The position numbers and the translations under genes were made by a program. Under the pieces are notes generated by a model. It saw only the letters and a list, made by a program, of their open reading frames with translations. It did no database searches and was not told the origin of the DNA. A stretch of 64,000 nt of DNA. Source: Burkholderia sp. 9120. Its GTDB lineage: Bacteria; Pseudomonadota; Gammaproteobacteria; Burkholderiales; Burkholderiaceae. Shown in pieces: positions 15,827 through 25,571 of this stretch. The stretch covers positions 2,046,001-2,110,000 of the forward strand of contig NZ_JQNA01000002.1 in assembly GCF_000745015.1 (NCBI RefSeq), given 5' to 3'. How positions within the stretch are numbered: position 1 is the first letter of the stretch; each line of letters begins with the position of its first letter.

Positions 15827-16972
15827 ATGAGCAAGCAGAAAGTCGTAGTAGGCATGTCGGGCGGCGTCGATTCGTCGGTTACCGCGTGGCTGCTGAAAGA
15901 ACAGGGCTACGACGTGGTCGGCCTGTTCATGAAAAACTGGGAAGACGACGACGACAGCGAATACTGCTCGACGCGCCAGGACTGGATCGACGTGGTGTCG
16001 GTGGCGGATCTGATCGGCATCGACGTCGAAGCGGTCAACTTCGCCGCCGAATACAAAGACCGCGTGTTCGCCGAATTTCTGCGCGAATACTCGGCCGGCC
16101 GCACGCCGAATCCGGACGTGCTGTGCAATGCCGAAATCAAATTCAAGGCCTTCCTCGATCACGCCATGTCGCTCGGCGCGGAAACCATCGCGACCGGCCA
16201 CTATGCCCGCGTGCGCGAGAACGACGGCCGCTTCGAACTGCTGAAAGCGTTCGACCATACGAAAGACCAGTCGTACTTTCTGCATCGGCTGAATCAGGCG
16301 CAATTGTCGAAGACGCTGTTTCCTTTGGGTGAAATCCCGAAGACCAAGGTCCGCGAAATCGCCGAACAGATCGCGCTGCCGAATGCGAAGAAGAAAGACT
16401 CGACCGGCATCTGCTTCATCGGCGAACGGCCGTTCCGCGACTTCCTGAACCGCTATCTGCCCACCCAACCCGGTCCGATGAAAACGACGGACGGCAAAGT
16501 GGTCGGCGAACACATCGGCCTCGCGTTCTACACGTTCGGGCAACGCAAGGGCATTGGTCTCGGCGGCAGCAAGGAAGGCAGCGGCGAACCCTGGTTCGTG
16601 GCCGGCAAGGACATTCCGTCGAACACGCTGTACGTCGCGCAAGGGCACGATCACTCGTGGCTGCTGAGCCATACGCTCAGCGCGGGCAATACGAGCTGGG
16701 TCGCGGGCGAGCCGCCGGCGGACGGCTTCGCGTGCGGAGCGAAGACCCGTTACCGGCAAGCGGACGCGGCCTGCACGTTCGGCAACGCAAACGTCGGGAC
16801 CGGCCTGTTCGAGCTGAATTTCGCGGATGCGCAGTGGGCTGTCACACCGGGGCAATCCGCGGTGCTTTACGATGGCGACGTTTGCCTCGGCGGCGGCATC
16901 ATCGAACATGCGGTGACCGGGCAGCCGGTGGCACGTCAGCCGCAGAAAGCGGCGCTGCTGAGTGCCCGCTGA
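15827..16972 (+). CDS. mnmA: tRNA-specific 2-thiouridylase MnmA
   Basis: Protein of 381 residues with the PP-loop 'GMSGGVDSS' at 9-17 and the two catalytic cysteines, C100 (NPDVLC) and C196 (STGIC). These form the persulfide relay that makes s2U34 on tRNA Lys, Glu and Gln. Length is close to E. coli MnmA (368). The C-terminal beta-barrel region starts near residue 290. It is co-oriented with nudJ and presumably co-transcribed. Confidence 0.97.
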   Translation: MSKQKVVVGMSGGVDSSVTAWLLKEQGYDVVGLFMKNWEDDDDSEYCSTRQDWIDVVSVADLIGIDVEAVNFAAEYKDRVFAEFLREYSAGRTPNPDVLCNAEIKFKAFLDHAMSLGAETIATGHYARVRENDGRFELLKAFDHTKDQSYFLHRLNQAQLSKTLFPLGEIPKTKVREIAEQIALPNAKKKDSTGICFIGERPFRDFLNRYLPTQPGPMKTTDGKVVGEHIGLAFYTFGQRKGIGLGGSKEGSGEPWFVAGKDIPSNTLYVAQGHDHSWLLSHTLSAGNTSWVAGEPPADGFACGAKTRYRQADAACTFGNANVGTGLFELNFADAQWAVTPGQSAVLYDGDVCLGGGIIEHAVTGQPVARQPQKAALLSAR

Positions 16973-17103
16973 GCGATGCGCTCAAACAGCCGCAGCTAGC
17001 TTCACCATAACAAGCAGTCGTTCGTTCCCTTTCGCGGCGGTTCCGCCTGCGCCGACAGCGCTGGCGATCCCGCCGTGACGATCCCCACTGCACTGGAGTC
17101 CCC

Positions 17104-18714
17104 ATGTTTTCTCGACGTTATCTGGCCATGTGGTGCGCAGTCGTGCTGCTCGCCGTCTGCGCGGCGCTCGGCGCGACACAACACATTTCCTGGTTCTGGC
17201 TGGTCGTGCCGCTGGCGCTCGTCGCGCTCGGCCTGTTCGACCTGACGCAGCAGCGTCACGCGATTCTGCGCAACTATCCGCTGTGGGGGCATTTCCGCTT
17301 CCTGTTCGAATTCATCCGCCCGGAAATCCGTCAGTATTTCGTCGAAGGCGATACCGACGAAAAACCGTTCTCGCGGGCCCAGCGCAGCATCGTCTATCAG
17401 CGCGCGAAGAACGACGTGGATAGCCGCCCGTACGGCACCGAACTCGACGTCAAAGCGGTCGCGCACGAATGGATCAGCCACTCGCTCGCGCCCACCACGC
17501 TCGAGAATCACGACTTCCGCGTCGTGGTCGGACCGGACCGCGCGAAACCGTATTCGATGTCGATCTTCAACGTCTCGGCGATGAGCTTCGGCTCGCTGTC
17601 GGCGAACGCGATCATGGCGCTGAACCTCGGTGCGAAGAAAGGCAACTTCGCGCACGACACCGGCGAAGGCTCCATGTCGAAGTATCACCGCGAGCATGGC
17701 GGCGACATCATCTGGGAAATCGCGTCGGGCTACTTCGGCTGCCGTAACGACGACGGCACGTTCAGCGCGGAGAAATTCGCGAAGCAGGCCGCCGAGCCGC
17801 AAGTGAAGATGATCGAGGTGAAGCTCTCGCAAGGTGCGAAACCGGGGCACGGCGGCGTGCTGCCGGCCGCCAAGATCACACCGGAAATTGCCGAGACGCG
17901 TGGTGTTCCGATGGGCCGCGACTGCATCTCGCCGGCCACGCACTCGGAGTTTTCGACGCCGCGCGGGCTGCTCGAATTCGTGGACCGTTTGCGCACGCTG
18001 TCGGGCGGCAAGCCGACTGGATTCAAGCTGTGCATTGGACACCCGTGGGAATTTTTCGGCATCGCGAAGGCAATGCTGGAAACGGGCATTTTGCCGGACT
18101 TCATCGTCGTGGACGGCGCGGAAGGCGGCACCGGCGCGGCGCCGCTGGAGTTCACCGATCACGTCGGCGTGCCGCTGCAGGAAGGCTTGCTGCTGGTCCA
18201 TAACACGCTGGTCGGGATTGGCTTGCGGCAGCGCATTCGCCTCGGCGCGAGCGGCAAGATGATCACTGCGTTCGACATTACGCGCACGCTGGCGATCGGC
18301 GCGGACTGGGTGAATGCGGCGCGCGGCTTCATGTTCGCGGTGGGCTGCATTCAGGCGCAAACCTGCCACACGGGCCGCTGCCCGACCGGCGTCGCGACGC
18401 AGGACCCGGTGCGTCAACGCGCGCTGGTCGTGCCGGACAAGGCCGATCGCGTGTTCAACTTCCATCACAACACGCTGCACGCGCTGAAGGAAATCATTCA
18501 GGCCGCGGGGTTGAAGCATCCGGCGGAACTGCGCGCGCATCACATCGTGCGGCGTGTGTCGTCGCATGAGGTGCGATTGATGTCGGATCTGCTGAAGTAT
18601 CTGGAACCGAACGATCTGGTGAACGGCAATTACCGTTACTCGCTGTTCGAGAAATACTGGCCGGTGGCGCAGAGCGATTCGTTCTCGCCGAAGGTGGAGT
18701 TGGCGGCGACGTGA
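17104..18714 (+). CDS. FMN-binding glutamate-synthase-family membrane protein
   Basis: Protein of 536 residues with two N-terminal membrane helices (about 7-25 and 28-48) followed by a GltB-type FMN-binding synthase domain (about 90-480). The FMN/glutamate site pattern 'GGTGAAPLEFTDHVGVPL' and the cysteine cluster 'CIQAQTCHTGRCP' are present, the latter resembling the 3Fe-4S ligands of GltB. It lacks the glutaminase domain, so it is not a classical glutamate synthase. Such stand-alone proteins are widespread and poorly characterised. A clean terminator follows. Confidence 0.85.
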   Translation: MFSRRYLAMWCAVVLLAVCAALGATQHISWFWLVVPLALVALGLFDLTQQRHAILRNYPLWGHFRFLFEFIRPEIRQYFVEGDTDEKPFSRAQRSIVYQRAKNDVDSRPYGTELDVKAVAHEWISHSLAPTTLENHDFRVVVGPDRAKPYSMSIFNVSAMSFGSLSANAIMALNLGAKKGNFAHDTGEGSMSKYHREHGGDIIWEIASGYFGCRNDDGTFSAEKFAKQAAEPQVKMIEVKLSQGAKPGHGGVLPAAKITPEIAETRGVPMGRDCISPATHSEFSTPRGLLEFVDRLRTLSGGKPTGFKLCIGHPWEFFGIAKAMLETGILPDFIVVDGAEGGTGAAPLEFTDHVGVPLQEGLLLVHNTLVGIGLRQRIRLGASGKMITAFDITRTLAIGADWVNAARGFMFAVGCIQAQTCHTGRCPTGVATQDPVRQRALVVPDKADRVFNFHHNTLHALKEIIQAAGLKHPAELRAHHIVRRVSSHEVRLMSDLLKYLEPNDLVNGNYRYSLFEKYWPVAQSDSFSPKVELAAT

Positions 18715-18784
18715 GCACGATGCGGAGCCGATTGCCCCAAGGCATGCGCATGACAACCGGCTGACCGACCACCCGCGTCGTAAC

Positions 18785-18815
18785 GATAAAGGACCGCCCG
18801 AAGCGGTCCTTTATC
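18785..18815. terminator. Terminator after the glutamate-synthase-like gene
   Basis: Perfect 13-bp stem GATAAAGGACCGC / GCGGTCCTTTATC with a 5-nt loop. There is an A/T-rich foot but only a short T-tract. It separates the upstream gene from glyQ. Confidence 0.85.
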
Positions 18816-18963
18816 ATTTGAAGAGTGCCGCCAGTCCCGTCCGACCCCGCAAAACGGACACCCCCCTCCCTTTCCGTTAAAATCTACGGTTTAGCACTTC
18901 GCTCCACGGCCACCTCGCGCGCTCCGGCGTTTGCGGCGCGGCCTCATGCCCGAAAGGCACTTC

Positions 18964-19971
18964 ATGCTCACGTTTCAGCAAATCATCCTGACAATGCAGT
19001 CCTACTGGGACAAGCAGGGTTGCGCGTTGCTCCAGCCGATCGACATGGAAGTCGGCGCGGGCACGTCCCACGTTCATACGTTCCTGCGCGCGATCGGCCC
19101 CGAACCGTGGCGAGCCGCCTACGTGCAACCGTCGCGCCGTCCGAAAGACGGCCGTTACGGCCAGAACCCAAACCGTCTGCAGCATTACTACCAGTACCAG
19201 GTGGTGCTCAAGCCGGCGCCGGAAAACATCCTCGACCTGTACCTCGGCTCGCTCGAAGCGCTCGGCTTCGACCTGAAGCAGAACGACGTGCGCTTCGTCG
19301 AAGACGACTGGGAAAATCCCACGCTCGGCGCGTGGGGCCTCGGCTGGGAAGTGTGGCTGAACGGCATGGAAGTGACCCAGTTCACCTACTTCCAGCAAGT
19401 GGGCGGTCTGGATTGCAAGCCGGCGCTCGGCGAAATCACTTACGGTCTCGAACGTCTCGCCATGTATCTGCAGAAGGTCGAGAACATCTACGACCTGGTC
19501 TGGACCGAGTGGGAAGAACAAGGCCCGAACGGCCCGGAAATTCGTCGCCTCACGTACGGCGACGTGTATCACCAGAACGAAGTTGAACAGTCCGCCTACA
19601 ACTTCGAGCACGCGAACGTCGAGCTGCTGTTCTCGATCTTCAACAGCTACGAAGCGGAAGCCAAGCGCATGATGGAAGCGCAGATCGCGCTGCCCGCTTA
19701 TGAGCTGGTGCTGAAGGCCGGCCACACGTTCAACCTGCTCGACGCGCGTGGCGCGATTTCGGTCACGGAACGCGCGGCCTACATCGGCCGTATCCGCACG
19801 CTGTCGAAGCTGGTCGCACAGGCTTACTACGATTCGCGCGAAAAGCTCGGCTTCCCGATGCTCGGCAATCCGGTGCACGGCGTGCCCGGCCTCACGACCG
19901 ACGAGCAGGACGCCGCGATGCCCGCGTGGGCGCCGCCGCTGAAAGTCGAACGCAAGATCGATCCGGACTGA
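18964..19971 (+). CDS. glyQ: Glycyl-tRNA synthetase alpha subunit
   Basis: Protein of 335 residues from the ATG at 18964; upstream in-frame starts lack conservation. It begins '[20 protein letters not shown]' and carries the class II catalytic core of the bacterial alpha2-beta2 GlyRS, including 'PDNMEVGAGT'-like substrate loop residues and '[10 protein letters not shown]'. It charges tRNA-Gly together with GlyS, whose gene follows after 15 bp. Both subunits are essential in bacteria with this enzyme type. Confidence 0.98.
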   Translation: MLTFQQIILTMQSYWDKQGCALLQPIDMEVGAGTSHVHTFLRAIGPEPWRAAYVQPSRRPKDGRYGQNPNRLQHYYQYQVVLKPAPENILDLYLGSLEALGFDLKQNDVRFVEDDWENPTLGAWGLGWEVWLNGMEVTQFTYFQQVGGLDCKPALGEITYGLERLAMYLQKVENIYDLVWTEWEEQGPNGPEIRRLTYGDVYHQNEVEQSAYNFEHANVELLFSIFNSYEAEAKRMMEAQIALPAYELVLKAGHTFNLLDARGAISVTERAAYIGRIRTLSKLVAQAYYDSREKLGFPMLGNPVHGVPGLTTDEQDAAMPAWAPPLKVERKIDPD

Positions 19972-19986
19972 CGAGAACACCCAGAC

Positions 19987-22095
19987 ATGACTCAACCCCA
20001 CCAAGCTACCCTGCTCGTCGAACTGCTGACCGAAGAACTGCCGCCGAAAGCGCTCGCGCGTCTCGGCGACGCGTTCGCCGAAGGCATTGCGCAGCGCCTC
20101 GCGGCGCGCGACCTGATCGAAGGCGAACTGTCGTTCGAACGTTATGCGACGCCGCGCCGCCTCGCCGTCACGATCAAGAACGTGCGCGCCGTCGCGCCGG
20201 AAAAACAGGTGCGTGAAAAAGTGCTGCCGGTGTCCGTCGCCTTGGACAAAGACGGTCAGCCCACCGCGCCGCTCGCGAAGAAACTCGCGGCGCTCGGCTT
20301 CCCCGATTTCTCGGTGAGCGATCTCGAACGCGCACAAGACGGCAAGGCCGAAGCATTTTTCCTGCGCTATGCCGCGCCGGGCGCTACGCTCGCCGACGGC
20401 CTGCAAGCCGCGCTGGACGAAGCGCTAGCCGTGTCGAAGTTGCCGATTCCGAAGGTCATGACGTATCAGCGTCCGGACGGCACGAACATTCAGTTCGTGC
20501 GGCCCGCACAGCGTCTCACGGTCCTGCACGGCGATCAGGTTGTGCCGGTGAGCGCGCTCGGCATCGACGCCGACGACACCACGCTCGGCCATCGCTTTCT
20601 GTCCGAAGGTTTCGTACAGATCCAGCACGCCGATTCGTACGCTGACACGCTGTTGCACAAAGCCCATGTGGTCGCGAACTTCGCCGACCGCAAGGCGACC
20701 ATCCGCACGCATCTGCTCGCGCAAGCCGACGGCGACCAGGTGGTGATGCCGGATTCGCTGCTGGACGAAGTGACCTCGCTGGTCGAATGGCCAGTGGTGT
20801 ACGCCTGCAAGTTCGAGGACGAATTCCTGCAAGTGCCGCAGGAATGCCTGATCCTCACCATGCAGACCAACCAGAAATATTTCGCGCTGACCGATGCGAA
20901 CGGCAAGCTGCGTTCGCGCTTCCTGATCGTGTCGAACATCGAAACGGCTACGCCGGGCGATATCATCGAAGGCAACGAGCGCGTAGTGCGTCCGCGTCTG
21001 GCCGACGCGAAGTTCTTCTTCGAGCAGGACAAGAAGAAACCGCTCGCGGATCGCGTGCCGCTGCTCGCGAACGTCGTGTATCACAACAAGCTGGGCTCGG
21101 CGCTGCAACGCGTCGAACGTGTGGAAGGTCTGGCCGGTGCGATTGCCGCGCTGACCGGCGCCGACATCGCGCTCGCACAGCGTGCCGCGCGTCTGGCCAA
21201 GGCTGACCTGATCACCGACATGGTCGGCGAATTCCCCGAGCTGCAAGGCACGATGGGCACGTACTACGCGCGTCACGACGGCGAGCCGGAAGAAGTCGCG
21301 CTCGCATGCTCGGAACACTATCAGCCGCGTTTCTCCGGCGACGCGTTGCCCGCCACCGCGACCGGCACCGTCGTCGCGCTGGCCGACAAGCTCGAAACGC
21401 TGGTCGGCATCTGGGGTATCGGCCTGCAACCCACCGGCGAGAAAGACCCGTTCGCGCTGCGCCGTCACGCGCTCGGCGTGCTGCGCATTCTGGTCGAGAA
21501 GCAACTGCCGGTCGACTTCGTCGAATTGCTACGCGCCGCTTATGCGCAATTCGCCGCGGTGCCGAACGTCGCCGATTCGACGCAAGCCATTTACGAGTTC
21601 AGCATGGACCGCCTGCGCGGTCTGCTGCGTGAACGCGGCTACGCGCCGGGCGAAATCGACGCGGTGCTGGCGCTGAATCCCACGCGCCTCGACGACATCG
21701 TCGCGCGTCTGGACGCGGTGCGCGAGTTCGCGTTGCTGCCGGAAGCGGCTTCGCTCGCGGCGGCTAACAAGCGTATTTCGAACATCCTGAAGAAGTCGGA
21801 TGGCGTGGCCACTACCGGCGGCGTGCAGGTCACACTGCTCGTCGAGGCGGCGGAAAAGGCCCTGCATGCGCAGCTCGAGCAGGTCGCGCCGCGCGTGCAA
21901 TCGCAACTCGCCGCACGCGACTACACGGGCGCGCTGACCGCGCTTGCCGCGTTGCGCGAACCGGTGGACACGTTCTTCAACGACGTGATGGTCAACGCCG
22001 AAGATCCGGCGTTGCGCGCCAACCGTCTGGCCTTGCTCGGCGCACTGCATCAGCAGATGAATTGCGTCGCCGACATTTCCCGACTCGCTGCCTGA
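19987..22095 (+). CDS. glyS: Glycyl-tRNA synthetase beta subunit
   Basis: Protein of 702 residues, close to the 689 of E. coli GlyS. The start '[16 protein letters not shown]' is the family signature. The middle contains the HD-like region ('[19 protein letters not shown]') and the C-terminal 150 residues the DALR-like anticodon-binding domain. It is the second gene of a glyQ-glyS-gmhB-plsC run with gaps of 10-40 bp, suggesting one transcript. Confidence 0.98.
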   Translation: MTQPHQATLLVELLTEELPPKALARLGDAFAEGIAQRLAARDLIEGELSFERYATPRRLAVTIKNVRAVAPEKQVREKVLPVSVALDKDGQPTAPLAKKLAALGFPDFSVSDLERAQDGKAEAFFLRYAAPGATLADGLQAALDEALAVSKLPIPKVMTYQRPDGTNIQFVRPAQRLTVLHGDQVVPVSALGIDADDTTLGHRFLSEGFVQIQHADSYADTLLHKAHVVANFADRKATIRTHLLAQADGDQVVMPDSLLDEVTSLVEWPVVYACKFEDEFLQVPQECLILTMQTNQKYFALTDANGKLRSRFLIVSNIETATPGDIIEGNERVVRPRLADAKFFFEQDKKKPLADRVPLLANVVYHNKLGSALQRVERVEGLAGAIAALTGADIALAQRAARLAKADLITDMVGEFPELQGTMGTYYARHDGEPEEVALACSEHYQPRFSGDALPATATGTVVALADKLETLVGIWGIGLQPTGEKDPFALRRHALGVLRILVEKQLPVDFVELLRAAYAQFAAVPNVADSTQAIYEFSMDRLRGLLRERGYAPGEIDAVLALNPTRLDDIVARLDAVREFALLPEAASLAAANKRISNILKKSDGVATTGGVQVTLLVEAAEKALHAQLEQVAPRVQSQLAARDYTGALTALAALREPVDTFFNDVMVNAEDPALRANRLALLGALHQQMNCVADISRLAA

Positions 22096-22105
22096 GCCCC
22101 GCGCC

Positions 22106-22660
22106 ATGCCGACCAAAAAAGTGGTGATCCTGGACCGCGACGGCGTAATCAACGTCGACTCCGACGCGTTCATCAAGTCGCCGGACGAATGGGTGCCGCT
22201 GCCCGGTTCGCTCGAAGCGATCGCGCGGCTGAACCAGGCCGGTTATCGCGTGGCGATCGCCACCAACCAGTCAGGCATTGGCCGCGGTCTGTTCGATATG
22301 AACGCGCTCAACGCGATGCATCTCAAGATGCATCGCCTGGCGGCGGCGGTCGGCGGGCGCATCGACGCGGTGTTCTTCTGCCCGCACACGGCGGAAGATC
22401 ATTGCGAGTGCCGCAAGCCGAAGCCCGGCATGCTGAAGATGATCGCCGAGCGCTTCGAGGTCGATCCGCCGCACACGCCCGTGGTGGGCGATGCGATGCG
22501 CGATCTGCAAGCGGGCGCGGCGCTCGGTCATCCAACCCATCTGGTGCTGACCGGCAAGGGCCGCAAAACGCTCGCAGCCGGCGGCCTGCCCGAAGGCACG
22601 CGCGTGCATGACGACCTGCGCGCCTTCGCACTCGACTTCCTCGCCGACGCTCAAGAGTGA
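22106..22660 (+). CDS. gmhB: D,D-heptose 1,7-bisphosphate phosphatase
   Basis: HAD-family phosphatase of 184 residues. Motif I 'ILDRDGVIN' places the nucleophile at D10 and general acid at D12. The zinc-loop 'CPHTAEDHCEC' (about residues 92-102) is characteristic of GmhB. It removes the C7 phosphate from D-glycero-beta-D-manno-heptose 1,7-bisphosphate during ADP-heptose synthesis for LPS inner core. It lies 10 bp after glyS. Confidence 0.93.
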   Translation: MPTKKVVILDRDGVINVDSDAFIKSPDEWVPLPGSLEAIARLNQAGYRVAIATNQSGIGRGLFDMNALNAMHLKMHRLAAAVGGRIDAVFFCPHTAEDHCECRKPKPGMLKMIAERFEVDPPHTPVVGDAMRDLQAGAALGHPTHLVLTGKGRKTLAAGGLPEGTRVHDDLRAFALDFLADAQE

Positions 22661-22700
22661 CGCGCGCCATGCGCGTTTCCAACCCTCACCGACCACGCCG

Positions 22701-23459
22701 ATGCGCTTCATTCGTTCTCTGCTGCTGCTGATCTACCTCGTTCTGTACACGGTGCCGTACGCGTGCGCGTGCTTCATCGCGTTTCCGTTCATGCGCGCCG
22801 ACAAGCGCTACTGGATGGCCGCGGGCTGGTGCAAGTCGACCCTGCACGTGGCGCGCTGGCTCAACGGCATTCGCTACAACATAGAAGGCTTCGAGAACCT
22901 GCCCAACGGTCCCGCCGTGCTGTTGTCCAAGCATCAATCGGCGTGGGAAACGGTGGCGTTTCCGGCGCTGATGCCGCGGCCGCTGTGCTACGTGTTCAAG
23001 CGCGAACTGCTGTACGTGCCGTTCTTCGGCTGGGCGCTCGGTTTGCTGAAGATGGTTCATATCGATCGCAAGGAAGGCAAGTACGCGTTCGAGTCCGTCA
23101 TCAAGCAAGGCAAGGCACGCATGGCCGAAGGCGCGTGGGTCATCATGTTTCCGGAAGGCACACGCACGCGCAGCGGCACGCAAGGCAAATACAAAACCGG
23201 TGGCGCGCGCTTCGCGGTCGCGACCGGCGCACCGGTCGTACCGATCGCGCATAACGCCGGACGACTGTGGCCGCGCAACTCGTTTCTTAAATATGCGGGT
23301 ATAGTCACAGTGTCGATCGGCAAGCCGATCGACACGACGGGGCTCACGCCCGAAGAAGTGAACGCGCGCGTCGAACAGTGGATCGAAACTGAAATGCGTC
23401 GCATCGATCCTACCGCGTACAGCGCGACGGAAAGCCGTTCCGCCGCCGCACCAATCTGA
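22701..23459 (+). CDS. PlsC-like 1-acyl-glycerol-3-phosphate acyltransferase
   Basis: Protein of 252 residues from the ATG at 22701, with an N-terminal membrane helix (about 5-25) and the acyltransferase blocks. Block I reads 'KHQSAWETVAF', in which the usual HxxxxD is HxxxxE; block III is 'FPEGTRTR'. It probably acylates lysophosphatidate in phospholipid synthesis, on the cytoplasmic face of the inner membrane. HxxxxE is common in homologues near gmhB in my recollection, so the change need not mean inactivity. Confidence 0.85.
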   Translation: MRFIRSLLLLIYLVLYTVPYACACFIAFPFMRADKRYWMAAGWCKSTLHVARWLNGIRYNIEGFENLPNGPAVLLSKHQSAWETVAFPALMPRPLCYVFKRELLYVPFFGWALGLLKMVHIDRKEGKYAFESVIKQGKARMAEGAWVIMFPEGTRTRSGTQGKYKTGGARFAVATGAPVVPIAHNAGRLWPRNSFLKYAGIVTVSIGKPIDTTGLTPEEVNARVEQWIETEMRRIDPTAYSATESRSAAAPI

Positions 23460-23503
23460 CGCGCCCACGCCCTCGAAGGCGTATTAGCGCGAAGCCGAAA
23501 CCG

Positions 23504-24406
23504 ATGCAGAAGTCTCCTACGTCGCAGCCCGCTGCGGCGCTCGATAACCGGCAACTCGATCTCCCGCTCTTCGCCGAGCCGGGGTCGACGTCGTCGTCCC
23601 CTTCACCTTCCGCGCCTTCTTCCGGTTCTGCCGGGAGTGCGTCGGGCACGCCGCAATCCGCTGGACTGCTCGCGCCAGATGGCAGCAAATTGCGCAGCCT
23701 CGTCGTCGGTTCACGCACGCTGCATTACGCGCTCAAGCGTTCGGCGCGCCGCTCGATCGGCTTTGCGATCGACAGCACGGGTCTGACGATCACCGCACCG
23801 CGTTGGGTCACGCTCGCCGATATCGAAACCGCGATCACCGAAAAGCAGCGCTGGATTTTCGCGAAGCTGATCGAATGGCAAACGCGTGTCGAACAGCGTG
23901 CGTTGCCGAAGGTCGATTGGAAAGACGGAGCCGAAGTGCCGTATCTCGGCCGGCCGGTGCGCGTGATACTCGGCTCGCCGCAAGGCACGCTTCAGTTCAG
24001 CGCGAGCGATTCGGCGTTGCAAGTGCCGCTGCCGTTGCAGGCCGATCCGCAACAGATCAAGGACCGCGTGCAAGGCTGGCTGCAAGGCGAAGCGAAGCGT
24101 CTGTTCGGTGAGCGTCTCGCGATTTATTCGGAGAAGCTGGGCGTCAGCTATCGCACGTATGCGCTGTCTTCAGCGGCGACGCGCTGGGGCAGTTGTTCGA
24201 GCGACGGCAAGATTCGCCTGAACTGGCGGCTGATTCACTTTCCGCTGTCCATCATCGACTATGTCGTCGCGCACGAGCTCGCGCATTTGCGTGAGATGAA
24301 TCACAGCCCGCGCTTCTGGCAAACGGTGGAATCGATTTTTCCGGAATTCCGCGAGGCACGGCAGACGCTGAAGTCGCATCCGCCGGAATTGTTGCCTACG
24401 TTGTAG
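23504..24406 (+). CDS. YgjP-like zinc-metallopeptidase-fold protein (DUF45)
   Basis: Protein of 300 residues. The first 65 are Ser/Pro-rich and probably disordered; the C-terminal domain (about 70-295) is of the YgjP/DUF45 type. It contains the zinc motif HELAH followed by 'LREMNHSPRFW', where the second His is the third ligand, and 'WGSCSSDGKIRLNWRL'. Related proteins have been reported as UTP pyrophosphatases or SprT-like metalloproteins, so the reaction is uncertain. It is the last gene before a strong terminator. Confidence 0.85.
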   Translation: MQKSPTSQPAAALDNRQLDLPLFAEPGSTSSSPSPSAPSSGSAGSASGTPQSAGLLAPDGSKLRSLVVGSRTLHYALKRSARRSIGFAIDSTGLTITAPRWVTLADIETAITEKQRWIFAKLIEWQTRVEQRALPKVDWKDGAEVPYLGRPVRVILGSPQGTLQFSASDSALQVPLPLQADPQQIKDRVQGWLQGEAKRLFGERLAIYSEKLGVSYRTYALSSAATRWGSCSSDGKIRLNWRLIHFPLSIIDYVVAHELAHLREMNHSPRFWQTVESIFPEFREARQTLKSHPPELLPTL

Positions 24407-24441
24407 CGAGACTTTTTTAGACGGCTTGCGAGCTTGAGACG

Positions 24442-24477
24442 AAAACGGCGCTTCATCATGAAGCGCCGTTTTTTCTT
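24442..24477 (+). terminator. Strong terminator after the YgjP-like gene
   Basis: Near-perfect palindrome AAAACGGCGCTTCAT / ATGAAGCGCCGTTTT followed by TTCTTTT. It closes the glyQ-to-ygjP run. Confidence 0.95.
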
Positions 24478-24502
24478 TTGAGCCGCCAGGACGAACGCTG
24501 GC

Positions 24503-24901
24503 TCACTCCGTGCAGAAGGTTTCCTGCAGATGACGCCACATCACCTTGCCATGCGCGTCGAGTTCCATCACCGCCGTGGAGCGCCGCACGTTCGCGTTGC
24601 CCGCACCGTCGCGCTGATACTCGCGGTATTTCACCACCGCGCCCGACGCATAGTCGGCGACGATCTCCATGTCGCGGATCGTGATTTGCGAGCCCGGACG
24701 CGCGCCGCGCAGCTTCGCGAATACTTCTTGCGTGCCGGCGTAATCGAGCGCATTGCCGGACGTCATGACCAGCGTGAATTGCGGCGTGAAGCGCGCCATG
24801 ATTCGCTGCAGCGCGCCTTCGTCCGCCGAGCCGTCGAACAGCGCCGCGATTTCGACGTGGATCTCGTCGAGTTCTTTGAAGTAGGGATTGCTGTTATTCA
24901 T
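24503..24901 (-). CDS. NTF2-like (SnoaL/DUF4440-type) protein
   Basis: Protein of 132 residues from the ATG at 24901. The fold pattern is a cone-shaped NTF2-like domain: an N-terminal helix pair, then strands 'FTLVMTSGNALDYAG', 'ITIRDMEIVADYASGAVVKY' and 'STAVMELDAHGKVMWRHLQET'. No catalytic residues can be named. It starts 26 bp after the gloA stop on the same strand, so the two are probably co-transcribed. Function unknown; perhaps a ligand-binding or isomerase-like protein. Confidence 0.7.
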   Translation of the reverse strand: MNNSNPYFKELDEIHVEIAALFDGSADEGALQRIMARFTPQFTLVMTSGNALDYAGTQEVFAKLRGARPGSQITIRDMEIVADYASGAVVKYREYQRDGAGNANVRRSTAVMELDAHGKVMWRHLQETFCTE

Positions 24902-24927
24902 TATGGAATCTCGCCCTGCCGTCGACG

Positions 24928-25314
24928 TTATTTCTTCTTCTGAATGAACTCGATCTTGTAGCCGTCCGGATCCGTAACGAACGCTATCACCGTGGTGCCG
25001 TGTTTCATCGGGCCGGCTTCGCGCACGACCGTGCCGCCTTGCGCCTTGATTTTGTCGCACGCGGCGTAGGCGTCATCGACTTCGACGGCGAGGTGCCCGA
25101 AGCCGCTGCCGAGGTCGTACGACGGCGTGTCCCAGTTGTGCGTGAGTTCGAGGACCGTGCCGTCGCGTTCGTCCGTGTAGCCGACGAACGCCAGCGTGAA
25201 TTTGCCGTCCGGATAATCGTCGCGGCGCAGCAGTTTCATGCCGAGCATCTCGGTGTAGAAGGCGATCGAACGATCCAGGTCGCCGACCCGAAGCATGGTG
25301 TGAAGCAGGCGCAT
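24928..25314 (-). CDS. gloA: Lactoylglutathione lyase (glyoxalase I)
   Basis: Protein of 128 residues from the ATG at 25314. It aligns well with bacterial GloA: '[20 protein letters not shown]' (metal ligand H5), 'VLELTHNW' (Glu ligand), '[11 protein letters not shown]' (His ligand) and '[11 protein letters not shown]' (Glu ligand). Nickel-type bacterial GloA converts the methylglyoxal-glutathione hemithioacetal to S-lactoylglutathione. All four metal ligands appear present. Confidence 0.95.
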   Translation of the reverse strand: MRLLHTMLRVGDLDRSIAFYTEMLGMKLLRRDDYPDGKFTLAFVGYTDERDGTVLELTHNWDTPSYDLGSGFGHLAVEVDDAYAACDKIKAQGGTVVREAGPMKHGTTVIAFVTDPDGYKIEFIQKKK

Positions 25315-25571
25315 GGTGCACTCCCTGTTGGGTGATAAAACGAGACCGTCAATGTACCCGGAATCACGCTGCGCTGCAGCGCGCGGATCAGGCGCGGCGG
25401 GCTCATTGGCATACTCACTGGCGTGCTCAATGAGGTCCTCGCGCAGGTTGACTATTTTCATCTGACAATCCATTCTTCCTGAACCGTCCGGACGCAAAAA
25501 TCGAGGGGACGGCTCAGGAACGGGCGGACCAGCAGGAAAGAATCAGGCCTGTTCGACAGGAGGATCGTCCT

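Noticed and set aside
18877..20406. Long minus-strand frame across glyQ and glyS
   Set aside because: Shadow frame of two essential, well-conserved plus-strand genes.
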